A stretch of 64,000 bases of DNA, taken from positions 4,362-68,361 of the forward strand of contig JBDKJP010000079.1 in NCBI GenBank assembly GCA_039796575.1. The letters run 5' to 3'. Numbering within the stretch: the first letter of the stretch is position 1; every line of letters begins with the position of its first letter. The translations under genes and the position numbers were made by a program. Under the pieces are notes generated by a model. That model was not told the origin of the DNA and did not search any database. It saw only the letters and a list, made by a program, of their open reading frames with translations. The DNA is from UBA668 sp039796575. Lineage in GTDB: Bacteria > Actinomycetota > Acidimicrobiia > Acidimicrobiales > Ilumatobacteraceae. Shown in pieces: positions 1 through 7,534 of the stretch.

Positions 1-450
1 TGTGGGGCCCATCGGGTGCCACTGCTCCATCAGGCGATGGCCGGGACGCTCGCTCGCGATGGTGAGACCCTGCAGCTGCCGGCTGAGACCGACGGCAAAG
101 TCGCAGATGTCGATCATCTCCTGCACCTCGCCGAGTGCCTCGCTCTCGATCTTGCCGGCCTCGAGCTGCACCAGCGTGGCGAGGTCGGCCTTGTGGATGC
201 GCAGTTGCTCGCCGAGGCGACGGATGAGCTCGCCGCGCACGGGTGCCGGCACGGTGCGCCACGTGCGGAACGCGGCAGCGGCGCGCTCGACGGCCGTGGC
301 AGCGTCGACGGTGGCGTCGACGCCTCCGATGACGTGGCCCGTGATGGGCGAGCGGGCCGGGTGCGGACCCGCACCGAGCGGTGCCGCACCACAGGCGGCG
401 AGGGCGTCGTTGGCGAGTGTGGCGAGGGCGTCTGCGTTGGGGAAGCTCAC
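1..450 (-). CDS. ALDH7-type aldehyde dehydrogenase, N-terminal part (truncated by window edge)
   Basis: Minus-strand frame open from a GTG at 450 to the window edge, giving 150 residues of the N-terminal half. It contains the stretch ICDFAVGLSRQLQG followed by SERPGHRLMEQWHPMGP. This matches the antiquitin/ALDH7 family (alpha-aminoadipate semialdehyde or L-piperidine-6-carboxylate dehydrogenase), whose members carry SERxGHxLxEQWxPxG just before the NAD-binding fold. The catalytic Cys and Glu lie outside the window. The family oxidises an aldehyde with NAD+, usually in lysine catabolism; that role is inferred from family only. An in-frame TGA at 478-480 excludes a longer start. It is divergent from the MFS gene. 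Confidence 0.85.
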   Translation of the reverse strand, partial: MSFPNADALATLANDALAACGAAPLGAGPHPARSPITGHVIGGVDATVDAATAVERAAAAFRTWRTVPAPVRGELIRRLGEQLRIHKADLATLVQLEAGKIESEALGEVQEMIDICDFAVGLSRQLQGLTIASERPGHRLMEQWHPMGPT

Positions 451-498
451 CCCGCCATGCTGCCACGCCGGAACCCGTCACCCCACAAGACCCGGGGG

Positions 499-504
499 TA
501 ACGT
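499..504 (+). promoter_or_regulatory. -10-like hexamer for the MFS gene
   Basis: TAACGT lies 8 nt before the GTG at 513. The spacing suggests a leaderless transcript and supports that start. No -35 consensus was identified. Confidence 0.4.
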
Positions 505-512
505 CGGGCACG

Positions 513-1739
513 GTGTCAGTCGCGGGCGCGGTCACGAACACGAGGAAGCGGTCGCTCGGCACCGACTTCCGGGCGGTGTGGGGCTCGGTCATCGTGTCGA
601 GCACCGGCGACGGCATGTTCATCACCGCGTTGCCGTTGCTGGCGGCGACGCTGACCCGAGACCCCGTGCTCATCGCCGGCATCACCGTCGCGCAACGCCT
701 GCCGTGGCTGGTGTTCTCGATGTTCACCGGCGCGATCGCCGACCGCATGGACCGACGTCGGCTGATGATCGGTGCCGACCTCGCCCGGTTCGCGGTGGTC
801 GGTCTGCTCGGTGCCGCGGTCGTGGCCGACATCGCGAACATCTGGATGCTCTACGTCTGCGCGTTCCTGCTCGGCATCGGCGAGACGCTGCACGTGAATG
901 CGGCACAGGCGCTCGTGCCGCTCATCGTGGAGCCCGACGACCTGCTGCAGGCGAACGCCCGGTTCGGCAGCGGCCAGATCGCTGCCGCGCAGTTCGTCGG
1001 CCCTCCGCTCGGCGTGGTGGCGTTCAACACCGCGACGTCGTTGCCGTTCCTCGCCGATGCGGTGTCGTTCGCCGGTTCGGCCGCGCTGGTGAGCGGGTTG
1101 CGCGACGTGCACCAGGTGCCGCCGCCCACCACCCGCATCCGCGACGACGTGATGGAGGGGCTGCGGTTCATGTGGCAGCACCTCGCGCTGCGTCGCATCA
1201 CCGTGATCCTGGCCGCGATCAACTTCTTCTACTTCGCCGCCATCTCGCTGCTCGTGCTGTACAACGACCAGCAGTTGCACGGCAGCGACGCCACGTACAC
1301 GGCGCTGTTCGTGGCGGCGGCCACCGGCACCGTGGCGAGCCGCTTCTTCGTGTCTGCCCTCGCCCGGCGGTTCGGCGACCTGCGCACGATGTGCATCGCC
1401 GTCTGGTGCTGGGCCGTGTCGATCAGTGGGCTCGCGCTCACCGGCGTGCCCGCGGTGGCCATCGCGATGTACGGCGCGCTCGGCATCGGCACCGGGTTGT
1501 GGTGGGCGGTGAACACCACGGTGCGCCAACAGATCACGCCGCCCCGCCTGCGCGGCCGGATGAACGCCGCCTACCGCACGGTGAGCTGGGGCGTGGTGCC
1601 CGTGGGCGCGGCGTTCGGCGGCATCGCCGCGAAGTGGTGGGGGCTCCGCGCGCCGTTCGTCATCGGCGGCGTGGCGATGGTGGTGATCGCGCTGGCGGCG
1701 CCCCGGTACCTTCGCCCGGTGCGCGACGCGTTGGCCTGA
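513..1739 (+). CDS. MFS transporter
   Basis: 408-residue integral membrane protein of the major facilitator superfamily, probably an exporter of the enterobactin/macrolide (EntS/MefA-like) branch. After a short basic N-terminus (TNTRKRS) come about 12 hydrophobic segments. A motif-A-like loop, GAIADRMDRRRLM, lies between helices 2 and 3, and a second DRR-type loop is absent. The frame is open upstream of 513, but upstream residues are Arg-rich and non-hydrophobic. GTG 513 is preceded by a TANNNT box at leaderless spacing, so I start there. The substrate cannot be told from sequence. It ends 10 nt before a convergent gene. Confidence 0.85.
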   Translation: MSVAGAVTNTRKRSLGTDFRAVWGSVIVSSTGDGMFITALPLLAATLTRDPVLIAGITVAQRLPWLVFSMFTGAIADRMDRRRLMIGADLARFAVVGLLGAAVVADIANIWMLYVCAFLLGIGETLHVNAAQALVPLIVEPDDLLQANARFGSGQIAAAQFVGPPLGVVAFNTATSLPFLADAVSFAGSAALVSGLRDVHQVPPPTTRIRDDVMEGLRFMWQHLALRRITVILAAINFFYFAAISLLVLYNDQQLHGSDATYTALFVAAATGTVASRFFVSALARRFGDLRTMCIAVWCWAVSISGLALTGVPAVAIAMYGALGIGTGLWWAVNTTVRQQITPPRLRGRMNAAYRTVSWGVVPVGAAFGGIAAKWWGLRAPFVIGGVAMVVIALAAPRYLRPVRDALA

Positions 1740-1749
1740 GGCCGACCCG

Positions 1750-2775
1750 TCAGTCGGTGCTGCGCGGCACGAACACGTTGCTCGCCGCGCTGGCGCCCGT
1801 GATGGCGTCGGCGGCGAGGATGACGGCCGCGCCCGTGTAGGCGCTGGTCTCGTCGGGCGGGAAGCTCTCGAGCGTCGGGTACACGATGCCCGTGGTGTAC
1901 GAGCCGTCGTCGCGGCGGTGCGGCCGGGTCCAGGCCAACAGGTCGGTGGCGGTGGCCATGTCGCCGATGACCGCGTGGGCGATGCTCGCCTCGGCGGTCT
2001 CGCTGGCGGTGATCCACGGCTCGTCGCTGACGCAACGGATGCCCTTGCCCTCCATCGCGAACGTCGGCCAGCCCTCGGCCAGGCGAGCCTTCGCCGCCTC
2101 GCCGGTGAGGCACGACGTGAGGACCGGGTAGTACCAGTCCATCGCCCACCGGTCCTTCGGCTCGAACGCATCGGGCTGCGTGGCCACGACGTGCGCGAGC
2201 ACGTCACCGGCCTCCACCCAGTCGATGCGCGGCTCGTTGATGAGCTCGGCCAGGCGCGCCCCGCAGTGGAGCGCGTGAGCGATGCTCGACGACCCGGTGA
2301 GGAGCGCATAGTCCCACGGTGCATCGTCGGCGTTGCGGGCCCACAGCGGCGTGCCGTTGGGCTTGCGCATGCTGAGCACCCAGTCGAGCGACCGCTGCAC
2401 GGTGGGCCACAGGTGATCGACGAAGCCGCGGTCCCAGGTGCACAGCCAGTGGTGCCACACGCCGGTGGCGATGTAGGCACACACGTTGGTGTCGAGCTTG
2501 GCCTCCTCGACCGAACCGTCGGGGAGGTAGTAGTTCCACCAGCTGCCGTTCTCGAGCTGGATGTCCATCAGCCACTCGTAGGCGCGCTCGGCGGGAGCGT
2601 GCAGGCCGGCCACGTCGAGCGCCATCGCGGTCTCGACGTGGTTCCACGGATCGCAGTGACCGCCGGGGAACCACGGGATCATGCCGGTGTCGAGCTGCAG
2701 CGCGGCGATGGACTCGGCGGTCTGCACCACCTCGTCGGCGCTGAGCACGCCCTCGATCTCGGGGACGCGGCTCAT
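1750..2775 (-). CDS. Prenyltransferase/squalene-cyclase-like alpha-toroid protein
   Basis: 341 residues rich in Trp and aromatic repeats such as WFPGGHCDPWNHVE, NGSWWNYY and TRPHRRDDGSYTTG. These resemble the alpha/alpha-barrel repeats of prenyltransferases, squalene cyclases and glycan-processing toroids. I see no DXDD protonation motif typical of class II terpene cyclases, so catalytic activity is uncertain and a polysaccharide-acting (alpha/alpha)6 enzyme is an alternative. The ATG at 2775 overlaps the stop of the upstream methyltransferase by 4 nt, implying translational coupling. It is the third gene of a glycosyltransferase, methyltransferase, toroid-protein operon. Confidence 0.7.
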   Translation of the reverse strand: MSRVPEIEGVLSADEVVQTAESIAALQLDTGMIPWFPGGHCDPWNHVETAMALDVAGLHAPAERAYEWLMDIQLENGSWWNYYLPDGSVEEAKLDTNVCAYIATGVWHHWLCTWDRGFVDHLWPTVQRSLDWVLSMRKPNGTPLWARNADDAPWDYALLTGSSSIAHALHCGARLAELINEPRIDWVEAGDVLAHVVATQPDAFEPKDRWAMDWYYPVLTSCLTGEAAKARLAEGWPTFAMEGKGIRCVSDEPWITASETAEASIAHAVIGDMATATDLLAWTRPHRRDDGSYTTGIVYPTLESFPPDETSAYTGAAVILAADAITGASAASNVFVPRSTD

Positions 2776-3488
2776 CGCTTCACCCCGTACACGATGAAGC
2801 TCTTGCCCATCACCGGTGCGAGCGCGCGCTCGAGCACCTTCATCGAGCCGGGCTGCTCGGTGATCTCCCACTCGAGCATCCTGCGGTACTTCACGACGAG
2901 CGGGTGGTCGTCCTTGCGCGGACCGACGGCGCACTTCAGCCACCAGTACGGCGAGTGCAGCGCGTGGGCGTGATGGCTGCCGGTGACCTCGAGGCCGGCC
3001 GTGCGCAGCTTCGCCTTCAGCTCGGTGGCCGAGTAGATGCGCACGTGACCGCCCACCGACTTCGGTGCGTGGTACTCGTCGCTGAGGAGCCAGTTGATCT
3101 TCTCGGGGTACCAGGTGGGCACGGTGCACGCGAACGTGCCGCCGGGGCGCAGCACACGCACGAGCTCGCCGATGGCCGACACGTCGTCCTGGATGTGCTC
3201 GAGCACCTCGCTGGTGATGACGCGGTCGAACGCACCGTCGTCGAACGGCAGCCGCGTGGCATCGCCCTGCAGCGCGCCGACGTAGCGGGCCTCGTCGATC
3301 TCGCCGGCCTCCACCATCGCACCGAACGTGCCGCGGGTGGTGACCACCTCGTCGGCCATGTAGTCGAGTGCGACCACGTTGGCGCCGAGGCGGGCCAGTT
3401 CGAACGCGTGCCGGCCGAAGCCTGCGCCCGCGTCGAGCACGAGGTCGCCGGGGCGCACGCCCAACTGCTGGAAACGAATGGTGAGCAA
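2772..3488 (-). CDS. Class I SAM-dependent methyltransferase
   Basis: 238 residues with a class I SAM-binding fold. Motif I is VLDAGAGFGRHA (near residues 18-29), followed by an acidic residue after strand 2 (VALDYM), motif II-like GDATRLPFDDGAFDRV, and SEVLEHI and VLRPGG motifs. The substrate is unknown; its position between a glycosyltransferase and a toroid protein suggests a glycolipid or polysaccharide intermediate. The start is TTG at 3488, 3 nt after the glycosyltransferase stop. The frame begins right at motif I with only a short leader, so a later GTG is unlikely because it would cut into the fold. Confidence 0.85.
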   Translation of the reverse strand: MLTIRFQQLGVRPGDLVLDAGAGFGRHAFELARLGANVVALDYMADEVVTTRGTFGAMVEAGEIDEARYVGALQGDATRLPFDDGAFDRVITSEVLEHIQDDVSAIGELVRVLRPGGTFACTVPTWYPEKINWLLSDEYHAPKSVGGHVRIYSATELKAKLRTAGLEVTGSHHAHALHSPYWWLKCAVGPRKDDHPLVVKYRRMLEWEITEQPGSMKVLERALAPVMGKSFIVYGVKR

Positions 3489-3491
3489 GGG

Positions 3492-4805
3492 TCAGATCCG
3501 ACCGTTCGTGCGGAGCTTGGCGACGTTGGCCGGCATCGACAGCACCTCGCGGTACTGGTCGACCGTGAGCTGCGCGCAGTGCTTCCAGCTCCACCGCTCG
3601 ACCACGCGCTGACGACCCGCCGCGCCGACACGGGCGCGCAGGTCGGCGTCGTCGAGGCCGCGGCGCAGCGCGGTGACGAGTGCCTCCACGTCGCCCGCCT
3701 TGCACTGCAGCACGGTGTCGCCGTCACGGCCGGTGACCTCGGGCAGCGCGCCGCCGTCGGTGGCCACCAGACAGATGCCGGTGCTCATCGCCTCGATGGC
3801 GGGCAGGCTGAAGCCCTCGTACAGGCTGGGCACCACGGCCAGCTCGGCCTCGGCGTACAGCTCGACGATGCGCTCGTCGCTGACACCCGACACGAACTCG
3901 ATGTGCGGACGCAGCCCGAGCTTGTCGATGAGGTCGGCGCTCGCACCCTCGCGCGGCTTGCCGATGATGGTGAGCGTGACGTCGCGTTCGGTGCGCAGCT
4001 TGGCCATCGCCTCGAGCAGGTAGCTGAGCCCCTTCAACGCCACGTCGGCCGACGCCGTGGTGATGAGGCGACCCGGACGACGGGTGACGTGCGGCATCGG
4101 GAGGAACAGCTCGGGGTCGACGCCTACGGGCACGAGGCGCATGCGGTCGAGCGACACGCCCATGTCGGCGTGGATGTCCTTGATGCTGTTCTCGCTGACG
4201 ACCACGACGCGGGGCATGCGGCTGGCGACGCGGCCCTGCATCTCCACGAAGCTGTACCAGCGCTTGATGGCGCGACGGCGACGCTTGGTGGGCGCGTGCT
4301 CCATCTCGAGCGCGCGGTCGCGCGTGATGGGGTGGTGCAGCGTGACGATGGTGGGGATGATCTTCTCGACGCCGAGGATGCCGTAGCCGAGGCACTGGTT
4401 GTCGTGCACGAGGTCGAAGTCGCGCTGGCGCTTCTTCAACGCGTCGAGCACGCGGAGGCTGAACCCGAGCGGCTCGCCGAACGTGCCCTTCATGTGCGTG
4501 AGGGTCTCGACGAGGTCGCCCTTCGACTTGATCTCCCAGTAGGCCGGGAAGCGGCCCGGGTACGCGTCGTTCCAGAGGTCGAGGCTGGGCAGCTTGTGCA
4601 GCGCGATGCGGTCGTCGAGCACCGGGTACGGCTGGCCGCCGAACACCTCGACCGTGTGGCCGAGGTCGACGAGTGCCTTCGTGAGGTGGCGGGTGTAGAC
4701 ACCCTGGCCACCCACGTGGGGCTTGCCGCGATAGGTGAGGTAGGCGATCTTCAGCGGGGCGTCGGGATCGAGGCCCGCGCCCCTGGCCGGGTTGACGGCA
4801 GACAT
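3492..4805 (-). CDS. GT4-family glycosyltransferase
   Basis: 437 residues with the GT-B architecture of family GT4. The N-terminal acceptor domain has IAYLTYRGKPHVGGQGVYTRHLTKAL, a glycine-rich nucleotide-sugar motif shown here only to describe its pattern (GGxGVY). The C-terminal donor domain has RLITTASADVALKGLSYLL and the E-x7-E motif PSLYEGFSLPAIEAMSTG. It transfers a sugar from an activated donor to an unknown acceptor at the cytoplasmic face. It is first gene of a three-gene operon with the methyltransferase and toroid protein. ATG 4805 is preceded by TAGCGT at leaderless spacing, which fixes the start. Confidence 0.85.
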   Translation of the reverse strand: MSAVNPARGAGLDPDAPLKIAYLTYRGKPHVGGQGVYTRHLTKALVDLGHTVEVFGGQPYPVLDDRIALHKLPSLDLWNDAYPGRFPAYWEIKSKGDLVETLTHMKGTFGEPLGFSLRVLDALKKRQRDFDLVHDNQCLGYGILGVEKIIPTIVTLHHPITRDRALEMEHAPTKRRRRAIKRWYSFVEMQGRVASRMPRVVVVSENSIKDIHADMGVSLDRMRLVPVGVDPELFLPMPHVTRRPGRLITTASADVALKGLSYLLEAMAKLRTERDVTLTIIGKPREGASADLIDKLGLRPHIEFVSGVSDERIVELYAEAELAVVPSLYEGFSLPAIEAMSTGICLVATDGGALPEVTGRDGDTVLQCKAGDVEALVTALRRGLDDADLRARVGAAGRQRVVERWSWKHCAQLTVDQYREVLSMPANVAKLRTNGRI

Positions 4806-4813
4806 GGCGGACA

Positions 4814-4819
4814 ACGCTA
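4814..4819 (-). promoter_or_regulatory. -10-like hexamer for the glycosyltransferase operon
   Basis: TAGCGT on the minus strand ends 8 nt before ATG 4805, the spacing expected for a leaderless mRNA. Confidence 0.5.
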
Positions 4820-4864
4820 CCGGCCGGTGGTTACCGGTGGGTAGGTGATGCGCGTCACCCCAGG

Positions 4865-5629
4865 TCAGCGGCCCCAGCGGAGTGTCATCCGGCGCTGCAG
4901 CAACTCGCCCGGCTCCAGCCGCACGGCACCGCCGATGGTGAACGCGTCGGGTGGTCCGCTCTGCGGCTCCACGCACGTCACGTCGTCGGGCTGGTCGTAG
5001 ACCACCCAGTGGCCGCAGTCGCTGTCGAGCGTGAGGGTGAGGCCGGGCTGGTGCAGCCGCAGCGGCGCGGTGGGGCGGACGAAGCAGTCGTCCCACGGAT
5101 GCGGCTTCGGAGCGACGAGCTCGGCGGTGGCGATGTACTCGTCGTCGCGCACGTGCATCGCCTCGAACTCGAGGTCGGCCTGGAGCGGCTTGCGGAAGCA
5201 CGGATGCCATCCGATGACGGCCGGCATCGCCTGCTGCACGGCGTACACGCTGAGGATGCAGGTGAGCCCGTGCTCGTCGAGCGCGAGGTGCTGGTGTGCC
5301 GTGCCGCCGAACGACCAGGTGAGCGGCGTGCGCAGCTCGCAGTAGTCGCGGCCGGCGTCGACCACCTCCCAGTCGGCGGTGAGCACGGTGCCGTGGATGG
5401 CGTGCGGCTCGAGGTTGACGGGCAGCTGGTGGGTGGCGCCGTCGAACGTGAACCGTCCGTGCCGCACCCGGCCTGCCCACGGTGCCATCGGGTACGAGCC
5501 CCACGACATCGGGCCACCGGACCGGTCGTCCTTCAGCAGTGACAGCTCGCCCACTTCGATCTGCGCCACGCGGCCGCCGTCGCCGGGCGACACCGTGACG
5601 AACGCGTCGCCGGCTTCCAACTCGATCAT
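4865..5629 (-). CDS. Aldose 1-epimerase (galactose mutarotase)-like protein
   Basis: 254 residues with the beta-sandwich fold signature of aldose 1-epimerases. Visible motifs are GGRVAQIEVG near the N-terminus, YPMAPWAGRVRHGRF, LEPHAIHGTV (a conserved His region), GWHPCFRKP (the second catalytic His region) and CVEPQSGPPDAF, where the Glu is the likely catalytic base. It probably interconverts alpha and beta anomers of a hexose. The start at ATG 5629 is chosen because TAGAGA ends 8 nt upstream; ATG 5653 would overlap the divergent dtd promoter. It is divergent from dtd with a 26-nt gap. Confidence 0.8.
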   Translation of the reverse strand: MIELEAGDAFVTVSPGDGGRVAQIEVGELSLLKDDRSGGPMSWGSYPMAPWAGRVRHGRFTFDGATHQLPVNLEPHAIHGTVLTADWEVVDAGRDYCELRTPLTWSFGGTAHQHLALDEHGLTCILSVYAVQQAMPAVIGWHPCFRKPLQADLEFEAMHVRDDEYIATAELVAPKPHPWDDCFVRPTAPLRLHQPGLTLTLDSDCGHWVVYDQPDDVTCVEPQSGPPDAFTIGGAVRLEPGELLQRRMTLRWGR

Positions 5630-5637
5630 CGGTGCAC

Positions 5638-5647
5638 TCTCTAGCAT
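5638..5647. promoter_or_regulatory. Overlapping back-to-back -10 hexamers
   Basis: TAGCAT (5642-5647, plus strand) ends 8 nt before ATG 5656. TAGAGA (5638-5643, minus strand) ends 8 nt before ATG 5629. The two hexamers share bases 5642-5643, so the polymerases for the two divergent leaderless genes should compete. Confidence 0.5.
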
Positions 5648-5655
5648 GCGCATCC

Positions 5656-6093
5656 ATGCGAGGTCTGGTGCAGCGGGTGCAGCGTGCGAGCGTGACGGTG
5701 GCGGGGGAGACGGTCGGCGAGATCGGCCAGGGCCTGTGCGTGCTGGTGGGTGTCACCCACGACGACACGGCGGCGCACGCGGTGAAGCTGGCCGAGAAGA
5801 TCTGGCACCTGCGGGTGATGGACGACGACGACGGCGTGATGAACCGCAGTGTGGCCGACACCACGCGCGAGGTGCTGGTGGTGAGCCAGTTCACGCTGTA
5901 CGGCGACACGTCGGCCGGTCGCCGTCCGAGCTGGATCGCGGCGGCCCGGCCCGAGCACGCCGAGCCGCTGGTGCAGGCCGTGGTCGACCACCTGCGCGGC
6001 CTCGGTGCCACCGTGGCCACCGGCCGGTTCCGCACCGAGATGCTGGTCGACATCCAGAACGACGGCCCGGTCACCGTCCTCCTCGAGCTCTGA
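5656..6093 (+). CDS. dtd: D-aminoacyl-tRNA deacylase
   Basis: 145 residues, the normal length for bacterial Dtd. It hydrolyses D-aminoacyl-tRNAs (for example D-Tyr-tRNA) and recycles the tRNA. The two family signatures are present: SQFTLYGD around residue 79, which holds the catalytic region, and NDGPVTVLLEL at the C-terminus, the cross-subunit Gly-Pro motif that excludes L-amino acids. The start at ATG 5656 gives the canonical MRxLVQRVxxASV N-terminus. Twelve nucleotides after the stop begins the family B hairpin array. Confidence 0.95.
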   Translation: MRGLVQRVQRASVTVAGETVGEIGQGLCVLVGVTHDDTAAHAVKLAEKIWHLRVMDDDDGVMNRSVADTTREVLVVSQFTLYGDTSAGRRPSWIAAARPEHAEPLVQAVVDHLRGLGATVATGRFRTEMLVDIQNDGPVTVLLEL

Positions 6094-6105
6094 CCCCACC
6101 CGCTC

Positions 6106-6201
6106 CGCCGTGTCGGGTCCGTGTCGTGCCACCGTTGGCACGAACCGGACCCACGGGTCCGCAGTGAGCCAGGAATGGCGCGAATCGGACCCGTGGGTCC
6201 G
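6106..6201 (+). repeat. Family B hairpin array, copy 1 (96 nt, 40-nt period)
   Basis: Three 16-nt palindromic units start at 6106, 6146 and 6186, exactly 40 nt apart. Unit 2 is CGGACCCACGGGTCCG and unit 3 is CGGACCCGTGGGTCCG; unit 1 keeps only the right arm GGGTCCG. The 24-nt spacers fold too: the first is an 8-bp stem around GTGCCA-N4-TGGCAC, the second carries GCCA-N4-TGGC. A second copy with the same order and spacing lies at 57576-57671. It follows dtd and could act as a 3' RNA structure. Confidence 0.8.
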
Positions 6202-6242
6202 AAGCGGGTCGCGGGCGCTCGGGCGTCCGCGGGTGAGCGAAC

Positions 6243-6277
6243 GTTCCGCGATGCGGAACTGTTCCGGGATGCGGGAC
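6243..6277. promoter_or_regulatory. Tandem operator-like inverted repeats upstream of the aminotransferase
   Basis: GTTCCGCGATGCGGAAC (6243-6259) is a perfect 7+3+7 inverted repeat. It is repeated 18 nt on as GTTCCGGGATGCGGGAC (6261-6277) with two changes. The pair lies just upstream of a TAGGGT hexamer, as expected for a dimeric regulator binding two sites. No regulator is encoded next to it. Confidence 0.5.
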
Positions 6278-6286
6278 AGATCGCGC

Positions 6287-6292
6287 TAGGGT
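6287..6292 (+). promoter_or_regulatory. -10-like hexamer for the aminotransferase operon
   Basis: TAGGGT at 6287-6292 would start transcription near 6299, leaving a leader of about 39 nt that contains a GGAG ribosome-binding site before ATG 6338. Confidence 0.4.
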
Positions 6293-6337
6293 GCGACGCA
6301 CGATTTCGAACCACCCTCGTGGGGGAAGGCAGGAGCG

Positions 6338-7534
6338 ATGGCGCTCGCAACACGGCTCGAGAACCTCGGCACGGAGACCGCGTTCGCGGTGTCGCTCGCC
6401 GCAGCCGACTGGGCGTCGAAGGGGAACCGGGTGTTCCCGTTCCACCTCGGCGACATCAACCTGCCCACGCCGGGCAACATGGTCGAGGCGATGAACCGCG
6501 CCATCGCCGACGGCAAGACGGGCTACTGCCCGGCCGCCGGCATCATGCCGCTGCGCGAGGCCCTCGCCGCCGACACCGGCGCGCGCCGCGGCCTCGACTA
6601 CTCGGCCGCCAACGTGGTGGTGCAGCCCGGCGGCAAGCCGGTGATCGGCAAGTTCATCCAGACCGTGATGAACCCGGGCGACGGCGTGCTGTACCCCAAC
6701 CCCGGCTACCCGATCTACGAGAGCATGATCGAGTACTACGGCGGTCAGAGCCTGGCGTACCGCTACGTGCAGACCGACAAGGGCTTCGCCATCGACCTCG
6801 ACCACCTGCGCTCGCTCATCACGCCGAGCACGCGGGCCATCATCTACAACAACCTGCAGAACCCGCTCGGCTGCGAGAGCACGCCCGAGGAGATGCAGGC
6901 CATCGCCGACATCGCCATCGAGCACGACCTGATGGTGCTCGCCGACGAGGCGTACTTCGAGATGCGCTACGCCGGCACCAGTTCGTCCATCGCGTCGCTG
7001 CCCGGCATGTACGAGCGCACGGTCATCCTGTACACGTTCTCGAAGAAGTTCGCGATGACCGGCTGGCGTCTCGGCGCCGCCATCGCCCCGCTGCCCGTGG
7101 CCGAGAGCATCGCCAAGCTGAACACCAACGACGAGAGCTGCACCACCCACTTCGTGCAGGCCGCCGGCGTGGAGGGCATCGTCGGTGCGCAGGATGGCCC
7201 GCTGGCCATCCTCGCCGAGCTGCAGCGCCGCCGCGACGCCGCCTGGGGCGAGCTGTCGCAGATCGACGGCCTGGTGTGCCCGAAGCCGGACGCCACCTTC
7301 TACCTGTTCCCGAAGGTCACCGACGTGATGGCTCGCATGGGGTTCGACGAGGTCGGCGCGTTCGCCACCGCGGCGCTGCACGAGACCGGCGTGTCGTTCT
7401 GCACCCGCAAGCACTTCGGTCGCCCTCAGCCGGGCGAGGCCGATCACTTCGTTCGGTTCGCGTACTCGGGCCTGTCGGTCGACGACATCCGGGAAGGCCT
7501 GTCGGGCCTGCGTCGCTGGATCGAGGCGCACTGA
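6338..7534 (+). CDS. PLP-dependent class I/II aminotransferase
   Basis: 398 residues, normal for an AspC-type fold-type I aminotransferase. It exchanges an amino group between an amino acid and a 2-oxo acid using PLP. Visible landmarks are YCPAAGIMPLREA, PNPGYPIYES, the cofactor Asp region VLADEAYFEM, and the Schiff-base Lys in TFSKKFAMTGWRLG. The usual NPxNPTG is replaced by NNLQNPLG, so the substrate pocket may differ. The C-terminal carboxylate-binding Arg is in FVRFAYS. A GGAG site precedes ATG. The stop overlaps the start of the hydroxyacid dehydrogenase (TGATG), so the two may act in sequence on the same 2-oxo acid. Confidence 0.9.
   Translation: MALATRLENLGTETAFAVSLAAADWASKGNRVFPFHLGDINLPTPGNMVEAMNRAIADGKTGYCPAAGIMPLREALAADTGARRGLDYSAANVVVQPGGKPVIGKFIQTVMNPGDGVLYPNPGYPIYESMIEYYGGQSLAYRYVQTDKGFAIDLDHLRSLITPSTRAIIYNNLQNPLGCESTPEEMQAIADIAIEHDLMVLADEAYFEMRYAGTSSSIASLPGMYERTVILYTFSKKFAMTGWRLGAAIAPLPVAESIAKLNTNDESCTTHFVQAAGVEGIVGAQDGPLAILAELQRRRDAAWGELSQIDGLVCPKPDATFYLFPKVTDVMARMGFDEVGAFATAALHETGVSFCTRKHFGRPQPGEADHFVRFAYSGLSVDDIREGLSGLRRWIEAH

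Noticed and set aside
2..512. Plus-strand open frame extending from the window start into the MFS gene
   Set aside because: It opposes a clear ALDH7 coding region, and its translation is low-complexity Arg/Ala without similarity to known proteins.
2904..4844. Long plus-strand open frame opposite the glycosyltransferase and methyltransferase genes
   Set aside because: The translation is rich in His, Arg and Asp with no domain. The minus strand encodes two clear families over the same bases. High GC keeps shadow frames open.
4830..4845. Third GTTAC-N6 operator-like site, before the glycosyltransferase operon
   Set aside because: The right half reads GTAGG, only three of five bases match, so it is not distinguishable from chance.
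6290..6312. tRNA T-arm-like sequence GGTTCGAAAT on the minus strand
   Set aside because: No acceptor stem, anticodon arm or D-arm can be drawn around it.
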